Below, in pieces: positions 51,226 to 59,600 of a stretch of 64,000 bases of DNA. The position numbers and the translations under genes are program-made. Below the pieces are notes generated by a model. That model was given only the letters and a program-made list of their open reading frames with translations. It had not been told where the DNA came from and made no database searches. The DNA lies in NCBI RefSeq assembly GCF_900205965.1, contig NZ_OAOF01000006.1, positions 124,001-188,000 of the forward strand, given 5' to 3'. Numbering within the stretch: the stretch's first letter is position 1; each line of letters opens with the position of its first letter. This DNA comes from Lacrimispora amygdalina (GTDB taxonomy: Bacteria > Bacillota > Clostridia > Lachnospirales > Lachnospiraceae).

Positions 51226-52194
51226 TTAACCCTTTTTCTTGTTTCTTAAGTAGTCTACAAAAACTGCCAGAAGAATCACAATGCCTTTTACCACATACTG
51301 CCAGAATGAGTTGACATTTAAAAGATTCAGACCGTTGTTTAATACACCAATAATCAGTCCTCCGATAATGGTTCCTCCGATCTTACCGGAACCGCCCGCC
51401 ATGGAGGTTCCGCCTACCACAACTGCTGCAATGGCATCCATTTCAGCCCCGTCTCCTGCAGTAGGCTGACCGGAATACATACGTGATGCCAGGACAACGC
51501 CTGCAAGACCTGCCATAATTCCGGAATATGTATGTACCAGTAATTTCACTCTTGCCGTACTGATCCCGGAAAATCTGGCAGCCTGTGCATTTCCTCCCAC
51601 TGCATAGATGTGGCGCCCCAGCTTTGTCTTATTCATAATAATTGCGGTAATGATTAATACAAACACCAGGATAATGACAGGTGTGGGAACACCTCCGATA
51701 TAGCCGGCACCGAGAAACTGCCATTTCTTTGTTACAACTCTTACGGGTGAACCACCGGTATAAACGTACGCCAGACCTTTCGCCACATTCATGGTGGCCA
51801 GGGTGACTATAAATGGTGGGATGGTTGTTTTGGAAATTACCACACCGTTTGCCATTCCAACTGCCATACCTACCAAAACGCCGATTAATACAGCGACAGG
51901 TATGGGAAGATTATAACGCGCCACACAGCCTGCCGCAACACAGCCGGAAAGGGCTATAATGGAACCTACGGAAAGGTCAATTCCTCCTAAAATAATTACC
52001 ATGGTCATTCCGCATGCAAGGAATAAGTTTGAAGAAATCTGCCTCAGTACATTAAATATATTTTTATTTGTCAGAAATACACCGCTGGTCTTTGGAAATA
52101 CAGACAGGAATATACACAGAATCAGCAGTGCACCGATAATTCCGATGTTATCTATGAAATATTGTTTTACATTTTTTTGAATTCTGGTTGTCAT
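51226..52194 (-). CDS. rbsC: ribose-type ABC permease
   Basis: The 322-residue membrane protein of the RbsC family has GMTMVIILGGIDLSVGSIIALSG, then VVISKTTIPPFIVTLATMN, then VGGTSMAGGSGKIGGTIIGG. Nine or so hydrophobic segments are visible. It forms the channel for the RbsA/RbsB-like partners upstream. AGAGGGAG precedes ATG 52194. Confidence 0.93.
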   Translation of the reverse strand: MTTRIQKNVKQYFIDNIGIIGALLILCIFLSVFPKTSGVFLTNKNIFNVLRQISSNLFLACGMTMVIILGGIDLSVGSIIALSGCVAAGCVARYNLPIPVAVLIGVLVGMAVGMANGVVISKTTIPPFIVTLATMNVAKGLAYVYTGGSPVRVVTKKWQFLGAGYIGGVPTPVIILVFVLIITAIIMNKTKLGRHIYAVGGNAQAARFSGISTARVKLLVHTYSGIMAGLAGVVLASRMYSGQPTAGDGAEMDAIAAVVVGGTSMAGGSGKIGGTIIGGLIIGVLNNGLNLLNVNSFWQYVVKGIVILLAVFVDYLRNKKKG

Positions 52195-52212
52195 CTGATC
52201 GCTCCCTCTTTC

Positions 52213-53700
52213 CTACTTGGCTGCCAGTTTCATAATCTGTTCCTGGGTAATGTTTTCTCTATGGTGGAAACAGCCGGTGGTTTTTCCGTCACACATAACA
52301 TATACCCTGTCGCTCATATTAAGAATTTCCGGCAATTCGGAAGATATCATGATAATCGACATCCCTTCCTTTACCAGATCATTCATGGCTGCATAAATTT
52401 CTGATTTTGCCCCTACATCCACGCCTCTGGTCGGCTCATCAAGAATCAGGATGTCAGGAGAAGTGGCAAGCCATCTGCTGATCATGACTTTTTGCTGGTT
52501 TCCACCTGATAAATTACCGATCAGCTGGTCCTGGGATGGAGTCTTTGTATCCATCATTTCAATATATTTTCCGGCTATTTCTTCTTCTTTTTTTTGATCG
52601 ACTAAAATGCCTTTGATAAAGGATTTTAAAACTTCAATTGTGGAATTAAAGCGGACGCTCTGCACCGGATAAAGGCCTTCCTGCTTCCGGTCCTCCGGCA
52701 CCAGCGCAATTTTATATTTCATGGCATCTAGGGGGGATCTGATTTTTGCCTGCTTTCCATTTACATATATTTCTCCGGACAGGCATGGCGTAAGACCGAA
52801 AATGCACTTCATGGTTTCACTTCTGCCTGCGCCCACTAACCCTGCAAAGCCGATGATTTCTCCCTGGCGCAATTCAAAACTGGCTCCTTTTACCATCTTC
52901 CCGTCTGATATGTTTTCACATTTTAATACAACTTCACCCGGTTCCTTAAAATCTCTTGTATAATACTTTGTCAGCTCCCGTCCTACCATCATGGAGATCA
53001 GCTGGTCTCTTGACGTGTTCTTTACAACCTTTGTTCCTACATAGGTTCCGTCTCTTAGAACGGTCACTCTGTCGCAGATCTGCTCCAGCTCATCCATCTT
53101 ATGGGAGATATAAATAATTCCCACTCCCTTTTTGACCAGAATACGCATAGTCTCAAAAAGGAATTCCACTTCTTTGTCTGATATGGAGGAGGTTGGTTCA
53201 TCCATGACAAGAATCTTTGAACGGTAGGAAATGGCTTTGACGATCTCTACCATCTGCTGCTGTGCAATGGTTAAGTCCTTGATAAAAGCAGCCGGAGAGA
53301 TGCTCATATGATAATCATTTAAGAGCTTTTCTGCCTCCCGTTCCATTGTCTCATGGTCAATAAAACCGCCTTTTAAAGGTTCCCGCCCCAGAAAAATATT
53401 TTCTGCCACAGTCATATGGGGGACCAGAACCAGTTCCTGATGGATGATGGAAATTCCATTGTCATGAGAAGCATTTACTCCGTCAATGGCCACTTTCTTT
53501 CCTTCAATGAAAATGTCTCCTTCTTCTGCAATATAAATTCCGCCTAATACCTTAATTAATGTGGATTTTCCAGCCCCGTTTTCACCAAGAAGCGCATGCA
53601 CTTCTCCAGGGAAAAGCTCAAAATCCACCCCCTGCAGTGCTTTGACACCGGGAAAGGATTTATGGATGTTTTTCATTTGGAGCAGAATTTTCTCACTCAT
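52213..53700 (-). CDS. rbsA: ribose-type ABC ATPase (two cassettes)
   Basis: The 495-residue protein has two ATPase domains. The first has Walker A GENGAGKST, Walker B VMDEPTSSI and the TIAQQQMVEI signature. The second has a degenerate Walker A (GLVGAGRSE), signature LSGGNQQKV and LDEPTRGVDVG. Length and motifs are those of RbsA/MglA. A terminator-like hairpin lies between it and the binding-protein gene, so it is probably made in lower amount. Confidence 0.95.
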   Translation of the reverse strand: MSEKILLQMKNIHKSFPGVKALQGVDFELFPGEVHALLGENGAGKSTLIKVLGGIYIAEEGDIFIEGKKVAIDGVNASHDNGISIIHQELVLVPHMTVAENIFLGREPLKGGFIDHETMEREAEKLLNDYHMSISPAAFIKDLTIAQQQMVEIVKAISYRSKILVMDEPTSSISDKEVEFLFETMRILVKKGVGIIYISHKMDELEQICDRVTVLRDGTYVGTKVVKNTSRDQLISMMVGRELTKYYTRDFKEPGEVVLKCENISDGKMVKGASFELRQGEIIGFAGLVGAGRSETMKCIFGLTPCLSGEIYVNGKQAKIRSPLDAMKYKIALVPEDRKQEGLYPVQSVRFNSTIEVLKSFIKGILVDQKKEEEIAGKYIEMMDTKTPSQDQLIGNLSGGNQQKVMISRWLATSPDILILDEPTRGVDVGAKSEIYAAMNDLVKEGMSIIMISSELPEILNMSDRVYVMCDGKTTGCFHHRENITQEQIMKLAAK

Positions 53701-53750
53701 ATATTCACCTGCCTGTTCTTACACTGCGTGATCCATTTATGGGTCCAGTT

Positions 53751-53799
53751 AAAAAAGGTACCGCCTCCCGGTGCATTAAGACACGCCTGTACCAGGAGG
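53751..53799 (-). terminator. attenuating hairpin between binding protein and ATPase genes
   Basis: On the minus strand CCTCCTGGT (53791-53799) pairs with ACCGGGAGG (53764-53772, one G-U), followed a few bases on by TTTTTT (53751-53756). Partial termination would keep the binding protein in excess over the ATPase. Confidence 0.65.
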
Positions 53800-53820
53800 A
53801 ACGGTTCCTCTTATCTGTAT

Positions 53821-54927
53821 TTACTGCCAGCCGTCTGTGCCATAATCCTTCACATTATCAGATGTAATCAGGAATGTTTCTACGGGATACCGGTCAGCGA
53901 CTTCTTCCCCATTTAAGTAAGAGTACATAATGTTGACTGCAGAACGTGCGATTTTAACTGGTGACTGGGCGCCGCTTCCTTCGATGAGGGATTCCCCGGA
54001 AGCCATTTCTGCCTTAATATCAGGAGAACCGTCTACGCCGTAGATCTTACAGTCTTTTATGCCTGCTGCATTTGCTGCTGCCAGTGCTCCAAGGGCTGTG
54101 GGATCATTTCCTCCGAATATGGCAACTACATCACCGTGCGCCTGAAGTAAGTCTTCTGCAATCCCCATGGAGACCTCTAAATTTCCTTTTGCATCCTGCT
54201 GGGCAACGATGTTGAATTTGTGGCCTTTAATCGCATCCAAAAATCCGTTGGTTCTGTCAGTGACTGAATTCATGGTCGGAGAATCAAGTACGATGATATC
54301 TCCGCCATCCGGACATTTCTTTACTAAATCTTCTCCGCATACGAAACCTGCATTGTAGTTATCTGAGCCGGTATAAGAGATCAGATAGGACATATCCGCC
54401 ACTTCCGTATCAAAGCCTACGGTAGGAATCTTTGCTTCTTTTAACTGGTCCAGTGCCGGAAGAATGCCTTCTGCTTCTGCCGGATTCATGAACATGGCAT
54501 CAATTTTCTGTGAGATTAAATCCTCTACCTGGGTGATCTGGAGTGTTACATCATTGGCCGGATCCACGGAAACCAGTTCGTCTCCCTGGGCTTCAATCAT
54601 TTCCCGCATGGTTTTTTCAATTGTAACAAAGAACGGGTTGGTTCCGTCCATACAGGTATATCCGAATTTATAGTGCTTGTTTGGATCTTTCTTTTTTACG
54701 TCTGCATCTGCCATGTTTACGGCAGATTCTGATTTTACTGCAGCCGTTGTTTCTGATTTTTCCTCCGCTTTCGTTTCCGCTTTTGTTTCTGCTTTTGTTT
54801 CCTCAGCAGCTTTAGTTGTCTCCGGTGCTTTTGTTTCTGGTTCCCCATTGCTGCAGCCTGCCACAGACATTCCGGCAAGTGCTGCACACATCAGAATTGC
54901 GGCAAGCTTTTTTGTGCTTTTTTTCAT
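53821..54927 (-). CDS. rbsB: ribose-type ABC binding lipoprotein
   Basis: The 368-residue lipoprotein has lipobox SVAGC, a repetitive Glu-Thr-Lys-Ala linker (residues about 28-70), and the RbsB fold: GYTCMDGTNPFFVTIEKTMRE, MFMNPAEAEGILPAL, GGNDPTALGALAAANAAG, YGVDGSPDIK. The linker is low-complexity (AETKAETKAEEK) and may vary in length between strains. The gene leads the transporter operon with a strong AAGGAGG site. Confidence 0.92.
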   Translation of the reverse strand: MKKSTKKLAAILMCAALAGMSVAGCSNGEPETKAPETTKAAEETKAETKAETKAEEKSETTAAVKSESAVNMADADVKKKDPNKHYKFGYTCMDGTNPFFVTIEKTMREMIEAQGDELVSVDPANDVTLQITQVEDLISQKIDAMFMNPAEAEGILPALDQLKEAKIPTVGFDTEVADMSYLISYTGSDNYNAGFVCGEDLVKKCPDGGDIIVLDSPTMNSVTDRTNGFLDAIKGHKFNIVAQQDAKGNLEVSMGIAEDLLQAHGDVVAIFGGNDPTALGALAAANAAGIKDCKIYGVDGSPDIKAEMASGESLIEGSGAQSPVKIARSAVNIMYSYLNGEEVADRYPVETFLITSDNVKDYGTDGWQ

Positions 54928-55106
54928 GGTAAGTCCTCCTTATACATTATATAATTGTGTTATATGCTGCATAATAATCATACCACTCTATTTATTTTAA
55001 AACATGTGCACAATGTAATTAGTTTTTCATTACATTTGTCATATTTAATTTGTTGCATTTCATATATTCAGGTTGTCCCTGCCTGAATTTTCATCACAAT
55101 GCACAA
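54928..55106 (-). promoter_or_regulatory. gap between isomerase and binding-protein genes
   Basis: A 179-base AT-rich gap without an ORF. It contains AATGTAA/TTACATT in inverted orientation (about 55012-55037) and candidate -10 boxes (TATGATTAT on the minus strand). It may hold a second promoter for the transporter genes, but no clear -35/-10 pair stands out. Confidence 0.35.
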
Positions 55107-55787
55107 TCACTCTGCCACTGGGTATTCGTTACACAGTAGGCGGTAAGGCAGCTCGTCTTCTTCGATTTCGGGGAATCGGCCGATTGGCTGATAAAAGCGG
55201 TTGTCTTCCTGATCGTCATTGCACATGGAAACTTCACCAAGCAGTACAGGTCCGGTACCGGGTTCCACATGAAAATCATGGTAGAGGTAAGGGGGAATGG
55301 TAATACTCTCGCCAGGGCGGAGCGTTATCACTGTTCCGGCAGGAACCTTATAACTTCTTCCATCACTGTTTATTGTCACGTCAGAATCAGAAAAACAGCC
55401 GTCTGCATCGGATTCATAAACACGGATCTGCACATTGCCGCCCCCTCTGTTTATAATGTCTTCCATTTTGATCCAGTGAAAATGCATGGCAGCGGACTGT
55501 CCCTCTTTTAAGAAGAGAAGTTTTTCCGCATAGTTTTTTGTATATTTCTTTTGCTTTCTATTTCCATTGCGAAGAGTAATGAGTGAAAAACCGGTCCGGT
55601 CAAAATCGCCAAGTCCGAAATCAGTAATATCATAACCTAGCATATTGTCACGGATCTCATCGTATTCATGTCCTTTTTCCCGCCATTGCTCAGGGGTAAA
55701 ACTACAAAATGGCGGAAGGAAAAATCCGCAGGTTTTAATCATCTGTTCCATATTCTTTAATGCTTTGTTAATTTCAGAACGTTTCAT
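55107..55787 (-). CDS. D-lyxose isomerase-like cupin protein
   Basis: The 226-residue protein has the D-lyxose ketol-isomerase (D-mannose isomerase) layout. MKRSEINKALKNMEQMI opens the chain. The metal-binding cupin has MHFHWIKMEDIINRGGG (two His and a Glu) and IPPYLYHDFHVEPG, then the end LLGEVSMCNDDQEDN. It would convert an aldopentose (D-lyxose) or D-mannose to the ketose. It precedes a sugar ABC transporter and follows an aldolase and a kinase, giving a complete uptake-to-triose pathway. ATG 55787 (AAGGAG upstream) is used. Confidence 0.88.
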   Translation of the reverse strand: MKRSEINKALKNMEQMIKTCGFFLPPFCSFTPEQWREKGHEYDEIRDNMLGYDITDFGLGDFDRTGFSLITLRNGNRKQKKYTKNYAEKLLFLKEGQSAAMHFHWIKMEDIINRGGGNVQIRVYESDADGCFSDSDVTINSDGRSYKVPAGTVITLRPGESITIPPYLYHDFHVEPGTGPVLLGEVSMCNDDQEDNRFYQPIGRFPEIEEDELPYRLLCNEYPVAE

Positions 55788-55800
55788 AATTTTCAGCTCC

Positions 55801-56664
55801 TTACTGTTTAAGACCAGAGAACACTTTAATGGTATGGAGTACGTCATTTTTCATTGCTTCCACTCCCCATAACGTCACATCATGATAAAATACCATATCT
55901 TCTGCTTTTGCGGCTTTTTCCTTTACATACATGCCGCCTGCCTTTGCAAGATAGGTATAGTAATTGATCTTGCGGACCCCCCGATTAATGCACTGACGGA
56001 AATCTTCGTCACTGATTCCGGAACCTCCGTGCATGACAATGGGGAGTGCGACTTTTTTCCGAATGCGGCTGATCCTATCTAGGTCTAGACTGGGCTTTTT
56101 CAGATAAAGACCATGTACAGTACCAAAGGAGCAGGCTAATGCGTCAATTCCTGTGATTGAAACAAAGGTTTCAGCCTGATCCGGGTCTGTGTAGCAGCTT
56201 TCTTCTGCTTCATTTTCCTCCTCCTCGCCCACACTTAGAAATTCTTCTCTTCCCATGGCACCGATTTCCCCTTCAACAGAGGCCCCATATGCAGCGGCAA
56301 GTTCCACTGCAATCTTCGTACCTGCCGCATTTTCTTCAAAAGGAAGGGCGGAACCATCGTACATAACAGAAGTAAACCCCATGTCCAGAGCCTGTTTTAA
56401 TTTGTTAAAATCATCTCCATGATCTAAATGTACGGCTACGGGAACTGCTGCATTCTCCGCCATCAGGACCATGATGGGACCAATTACTGTGATGGGAATA
56501 ATCGATTCATGCACAGGCGCAAACTGAAGAATGACCGGCTGTCCGGTTTCTTCTGCCGCTCCCAGTACTGCCTGGATTCCCTCCAGAGAAGTAATATTAA
56601 AGGCACCAACTGCAATTTTTCTGGCTTCTGCCAGTTTGAGAATTGATTTCATGGTAACTAACAT
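55801..56664 (-). CDS. class II ketose-bisphosphate aldolase
   Basis: The 287-residue class II aldolase has zinc ligands in HLDHGDDFNKLKQALD, EGEIGAMG, GTVHGLY and MHGGSGISDEDFRQ. VGAFNITSLEGIQAVLGAAEE is the typical start. A stretch of acidic residues (GEEEENEAEE) is the usual flexible loop. Its substrate is a phosphorylated ketose made by the PfkB kinase next to it. ATG 56664 has AAGGAGG in front. Confidence 0.9.
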   Translation of the reverse strand: MLVTMKSILKLAEARKIAVGAFNITSLEGIQAVLGAAEETGQPVILQFAPVHESIIPITVIGPIMVLMAENAAVPVAVHLDHGDDFNKLKQALDMGFTSVMYDGSALPFEENAAGTKIAVELAAAYGASVEGEIGAMGREEFLSVGEEEENEAEESCYTDPDQAETFVSITGIDALACSFGTVHGLYLKKPSLDLDRISRIRKKVALPIVMHGGSGISDEDFRQCINRGVRKINYYTYLAKAGGMYVKEKAAKAEDMVFYHDVTLWGVEAMKNDVLHTIKVFSGLKQ

Positions 56665-56684
56665 AAGTGATTTCCTCCTTCTTT

Positions 56685-57821
56685 TTATGGCAGGATACGA
56701 TTTTGTTCTTCCCACCCGTTAATTATTTTTTCTTCCAGCTTTTCAAAAGGCAGCAGACCGCTTACTGTATCATAGGCAGTTACACAGGAGGCGCCTGTTG
56801 CCGCAGCAAGCTTTACACATTCTGCCGGAGGGCGTCCCTCCAGCATAGCCTTAATAAAAGCAGCGATGCTGGTATCTCCGGCGCCTGTGGCAGACAGGAT
56901 GCGGTCTGGCAGAAAGCTGTTCTGGAAATACGAAATATCCCCCCACCCCTTTAAGATATCCGGTCCGGCAGCAAATGCCTGTTTTGATGCCGTTTTTAAG
57001 AACATTCCGGCTGCACCGCATTTTAAAAGCACCGCCTTTGCACCCAGCAGCAGAGCCTGATTTGCAATGGGTTCCACATCTCTCTGTAAAGATAAAATCG
57101 AGATAATATCATCGCCGTCAGCAATTTCCTGCCATTTCTCATAAAGGGGACGGTTCAGTAAAAATCCCAGTTCTTCGATGCTTGGAACAAAAAAATCTAC
57201 ATAGGGAAGCACTGAGCTAAGAATAATGTCCCATCGGCACCTGGCTGCTTCGGAGTCCGGGTCCAATGCCGCCAGATCCAGGGAAGTAGTAAGCCCGAGC
57301 TGTTTTATTCTGCAAAAAAGCTCTTTTAATTCCATACCGTCATTCTCATAAAAACGCTTCATCAGTGTGGGATATCCGAAATGGAAATGAGCCGCCTTCG
57401 CTGCTTTACTAAAGTCCACATGCTCAGAACCAAAGGTATCGTTGCACCCTGGATTATGTAGAAATAACCGGTCAACACCCTTAGGCGCCAGGACAATTGT
57501 GTAGGACGTATCCTCTCCCGGCAAAACGGTGATGCAGCTTTCACACCCTCTGTCCCGGATCTTTTCTTTTAGTATTCGTCCGAAATCATCGTCCCCCGTA
57601 TTTGCCATTAAAAGGACATCTGCTCCCAGTGCATGAAGCCCAAGCCCTGTGTTAAAAACCGCTCCGCCTCCCGCTACATTGGCCTTTCCCACTTCTAAAA
57701 GTTTTCCAGGCTGGAAGGATTTAAGAAGTTTCTTACCGTCACTGCCTGTAAAGACCGGTGTAATATCCAGGGAAATGTGTCCGGCGACGATTATTTTTCT
57801 ATTACCCCTTTCATATGGCAT
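56685..57821 (-). CDS. PfkB-family carbohydrate kinase
   Basis: The 378-residue ribokinase-like kinase has HISLDITPVFTG (sugar site), the GGGAVFNTGLGLHALGADV glycine-rich region, and ATGAGDTSIAAF with the catalytic Asp near the C-terminus. It would phosphorylate a ketose for the next-door aldolase. It is the first gene of the minus-strand catabolic cluster. Confidence 0.9.
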   Translation of the reverse strand: MPYERGNRKIIVAGHISLDITPVFTGSDGKKLLKSFQPGKLLEVGKANVAGGGAVFNTGLGLHALGADVLLMANTGDDDFGRILKEKIRDRGCESCITVLPGEDTSYTIVLAPKGVDRLFLHNPGCNDTFGSEHVDFSKAAKAAHFHFGYPTLMKRFYENDGMELKELFCRIKQLGLTTSLDLAALDPDSEAARCRWDIILSSVLPYVDFFVPSIEELGFLLNRPLYEKWQEIADGDDIISILSLQRDVEPIANQALLLGAKAVLLKCGAAGMFLKTASKQAFAAGPDILKGWGDISYFQNSFLPDRILSATGAGDTSIAAFIKAMLEGRPPAECVKLAAATGASCVTAYDTVSGLLPFEKLEEKIINGWEEQNRILP

Positions 57822-57996
57822 ATAAACTCCCCCTTTCTGCCTTTATCATAGCAACCGCAGGAGGAAAGTCAACAATAATTATGCATTATTACTATTCATG
57901 TTGTTTATATGACAATTGTCATAGGCATAATGCACAATACATTTTTTTGTTTTCACACCGATATCGAATGGAAAAAGAATCTTTTTCATTTACCAG
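57822..57996. promoter_or_regulatory. divergent regulatory region with a 16-bp palindrome
   Basis: The gap between the kinase and the ethanolamine operon has no ORF. It holds TATGACAATTGTCATA (57908-57923), a perfect 16-base palindrome. A second related TTACATTTGTCAT stands in the gap before the binding-protein gene (about 55032-55044). This could be an operator for the sugar response regulator. Inference only. Confidence 0.45.
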
Positions 57997-58025
57997 TTGA
58001 CAAATGATAACAAAGTCCTTATATT
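57997..58025 (+). promoter_or_regulatory. promoter of the ethanolamine operon
   Basis: TTGACA (57997-58002), 17 bases, TATATT (58020-58025). Confidence 0.85.
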
Positions 58026-58058
58026 AATTGTTAATATATTAACTTCATACGAGATCAC

Positions 58059-58103
58059 AAAGACGAAGACGTTTCCTGCTTGGAAATTCCCTTCGTCTTT
58101 TTT
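58059..58103 (+). terminator. leader terminator before eutA (attenuator)
   Basis: AAAGACGAAG (58059-58068) pairs with CTTCGTCTTT (58091-58100), with inner TTTCC/GGAAA pairing, and a T-run reaching 58103. It is about 30 bases after the promoter and 44 before eutA. A 14-base palindrome GTTAATATATTAAC (58029-58042) precedes it. Such terminators before eut genes are opened by the EutV antiterminator in Enterococcus; EutV/EutW are not in this window. Confidence 0.8.
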
Positions 58104-58146
58104 ATTTGCTCTTATGTTTTTGAAGCTGCCGGAAGGGGGTATATGG

Positions 58147-59541
58147 TTGTACAGCATTGGCGTGGATATTGGTACCAGTACAACAGAAATTATTATCAGC
58201 AATATCAAATTCTCCACCAGACTGGGTCTTTCCCTTCTGCCTGCCACTAAAATCGATGAGACTGAGGTTATCTATCGAAGTCCGGTCATCTTCACACCAC
58301 TGATTTCAAAAACTGCTATAGATTTTGAACAAATCCGGGAACGGATAAAGGCGGCCTTTAAAGAAAGCGGTATCAGGAAAGATCAAATAGAGACCGGCGC
58401 AGTTATCATAACAGGGGAAACTGCCAGAAAAGACAATGCCAGACAGGTGAATATCTGGTTATCAGAATACCTGGGTGATTTTGTTGTTGCTGCTGCGGGT
58501 CCTAAGCTTGAATCGGTTTTAGCAGGAAGAGGGGCCGGTATCAGTGAGGAATCAAAAAAACGAAGCAAAAGAATTATCAACCTGGATATTGGCGGAGGTA
58601 CCTTAAATGCCGCAGTGTTTGATTGTGGTGACTGTACGGAGACATTTGCAATGGACATCGGCGGAAGGCTGATCCGGCTGAATGACTCTCGCACCGTAAC
58701 CTACATTTCAGACCGGATAGTCCATATTCTTGAGAATCATAAACTATCCATCACGCCAGGAGAAACTGCAGATATCAAAGTGTTGGAGCGTTTCTGCAGT
58801 TATCTGGCGGACTGCTGCCTGCAGGCACTTGGGTTACAGGAAATGAGTGAAGATACCCGCCTCTTATACATCACTGATTTCACCATTCCAAAAGATATTG
58901 ATTTAATATCCATATCCGGCGGTGTGGGCGAATATGTGGGGGTATTAAATGAAATTCCAGACCTGGAGCAATGGTTCCGGTACGGAGATATCGGTCCTTT
59001 GCTTGGGACTAAATTAACACAGGCCCTTGCCCCCTGGCAAAGCAGACTTATCTCTCCGGGAGAAAAAATAAGTGCAACAGTAATTGGAGCAGGAAGCCAT
59101 TCTCTGTCAGTCAGCGGAAACACCATCGGGGTTGACGAATCCATTTTGCCCATACGCAATATTCCAATCATAAAATGCCCGGCAGAACCGGACCAGTGGG
59201 AAACTGTATTTCGAAGTACCAGACCGCTTATGGAACTATATGAGGAAGATGTTCTTGCAGTGAGTATCAAAGGCAGAAAAAGCCCTGGATATGGGGAGCT
59301 TAAAACTCTTGCACACCAGATTGCCAGTCTTTATGAGGGATTAAAAAGTCCTGTGATTGTACTCCTGAAAGAAGACTTTGCAAAAGCACTGAGTCAGATG
59401 ATCCGGATTCATACACCATGCAGGAAACCTGTTATCTGTCTGGATCAGATTCAGATCGAAAATGGTGACTACATTGATATCGGATCACCGGTTGGAAGTG
59501 CCGTTCCCGTTATTATTAAAACTTTAGTTTATCAGTCCTGA
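58147..59541 (+). CDS. eutA: ethanolamine ammonia-lyase reactivase EutA
   Basis: The 464-residue ASKHA-fold ATPase swaps damaged for fresh adenosylcobalamin in EutBC. It has the phosphate loop SIGVDIGTSTTEI at the N-terminus, IINLDIGGGTLNAAVFDCGD and ISGGVGEYVG. The start is taken as TTG 58147 with AAGGGGG 7 bases upstream, giving the known EutA length (467 in E. coli). The frame is open further upstream but covers the promoter and terminator. Confidence 0.93.
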   Translation: MYSIGVDIGTSTTEIIISNIKFSTRLGLSLLPATKIDETEVIYRSPVIFTPLISKTAIDFEQIRERIKAAFKESGIRKDQIETGAVIITGETARKDNARQVNIWLSEYLGDFVVAAAGPKLESVLAGRGAGISEESKKRSKRIINLDIGGGTLNAAVFDCGDCTETFAMDIGGRLIRLNDSRTVTYISDRIVHILENHKLSITPGETADIKVLERFCSYLADCCLQALGLQEMSEDTRLLYITDFTIPKDIDLISISGGVGEYVGVLNEIPDLEQWFRYGDIGPLLGTKLTQALAPWQSRLISPGEKISATVIGAGSHSLSVSGNTIGVDESILPIRNIPIIKCPAEPDQWETVFRSTRPLMELYEEDVLAVSIKGRKSPGYGELKTLAHQIASLYEGLKSPVIVLLKEDFAKALSQMIRIHTPCRKPVICLDQIQIENGDYIDIGSPVGSAVPVIIKTLVYQS

Positions 59542-59600
59542 CGAAATGTAAAATCAGGATTTAATAAAATAAAACTATGAAAAATCAGGAGGATTCCATT

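Noticed and set aside
54720..54850. Tandem repeat in the rbsB-like gene (Glu-Thr-Lys-Ala codons).
   Set aside because: It is a low-complexity lipoprotein linker, common in Clostridia. It was noted in the gene entry and not called as a separate repeat element.
57997..58146. N-terminal extension of EutA by 50 residues.
   Set aside because: It would translate the promoter and the leader terminator; TTG 58147 has a good binding site and gives the normal family length.
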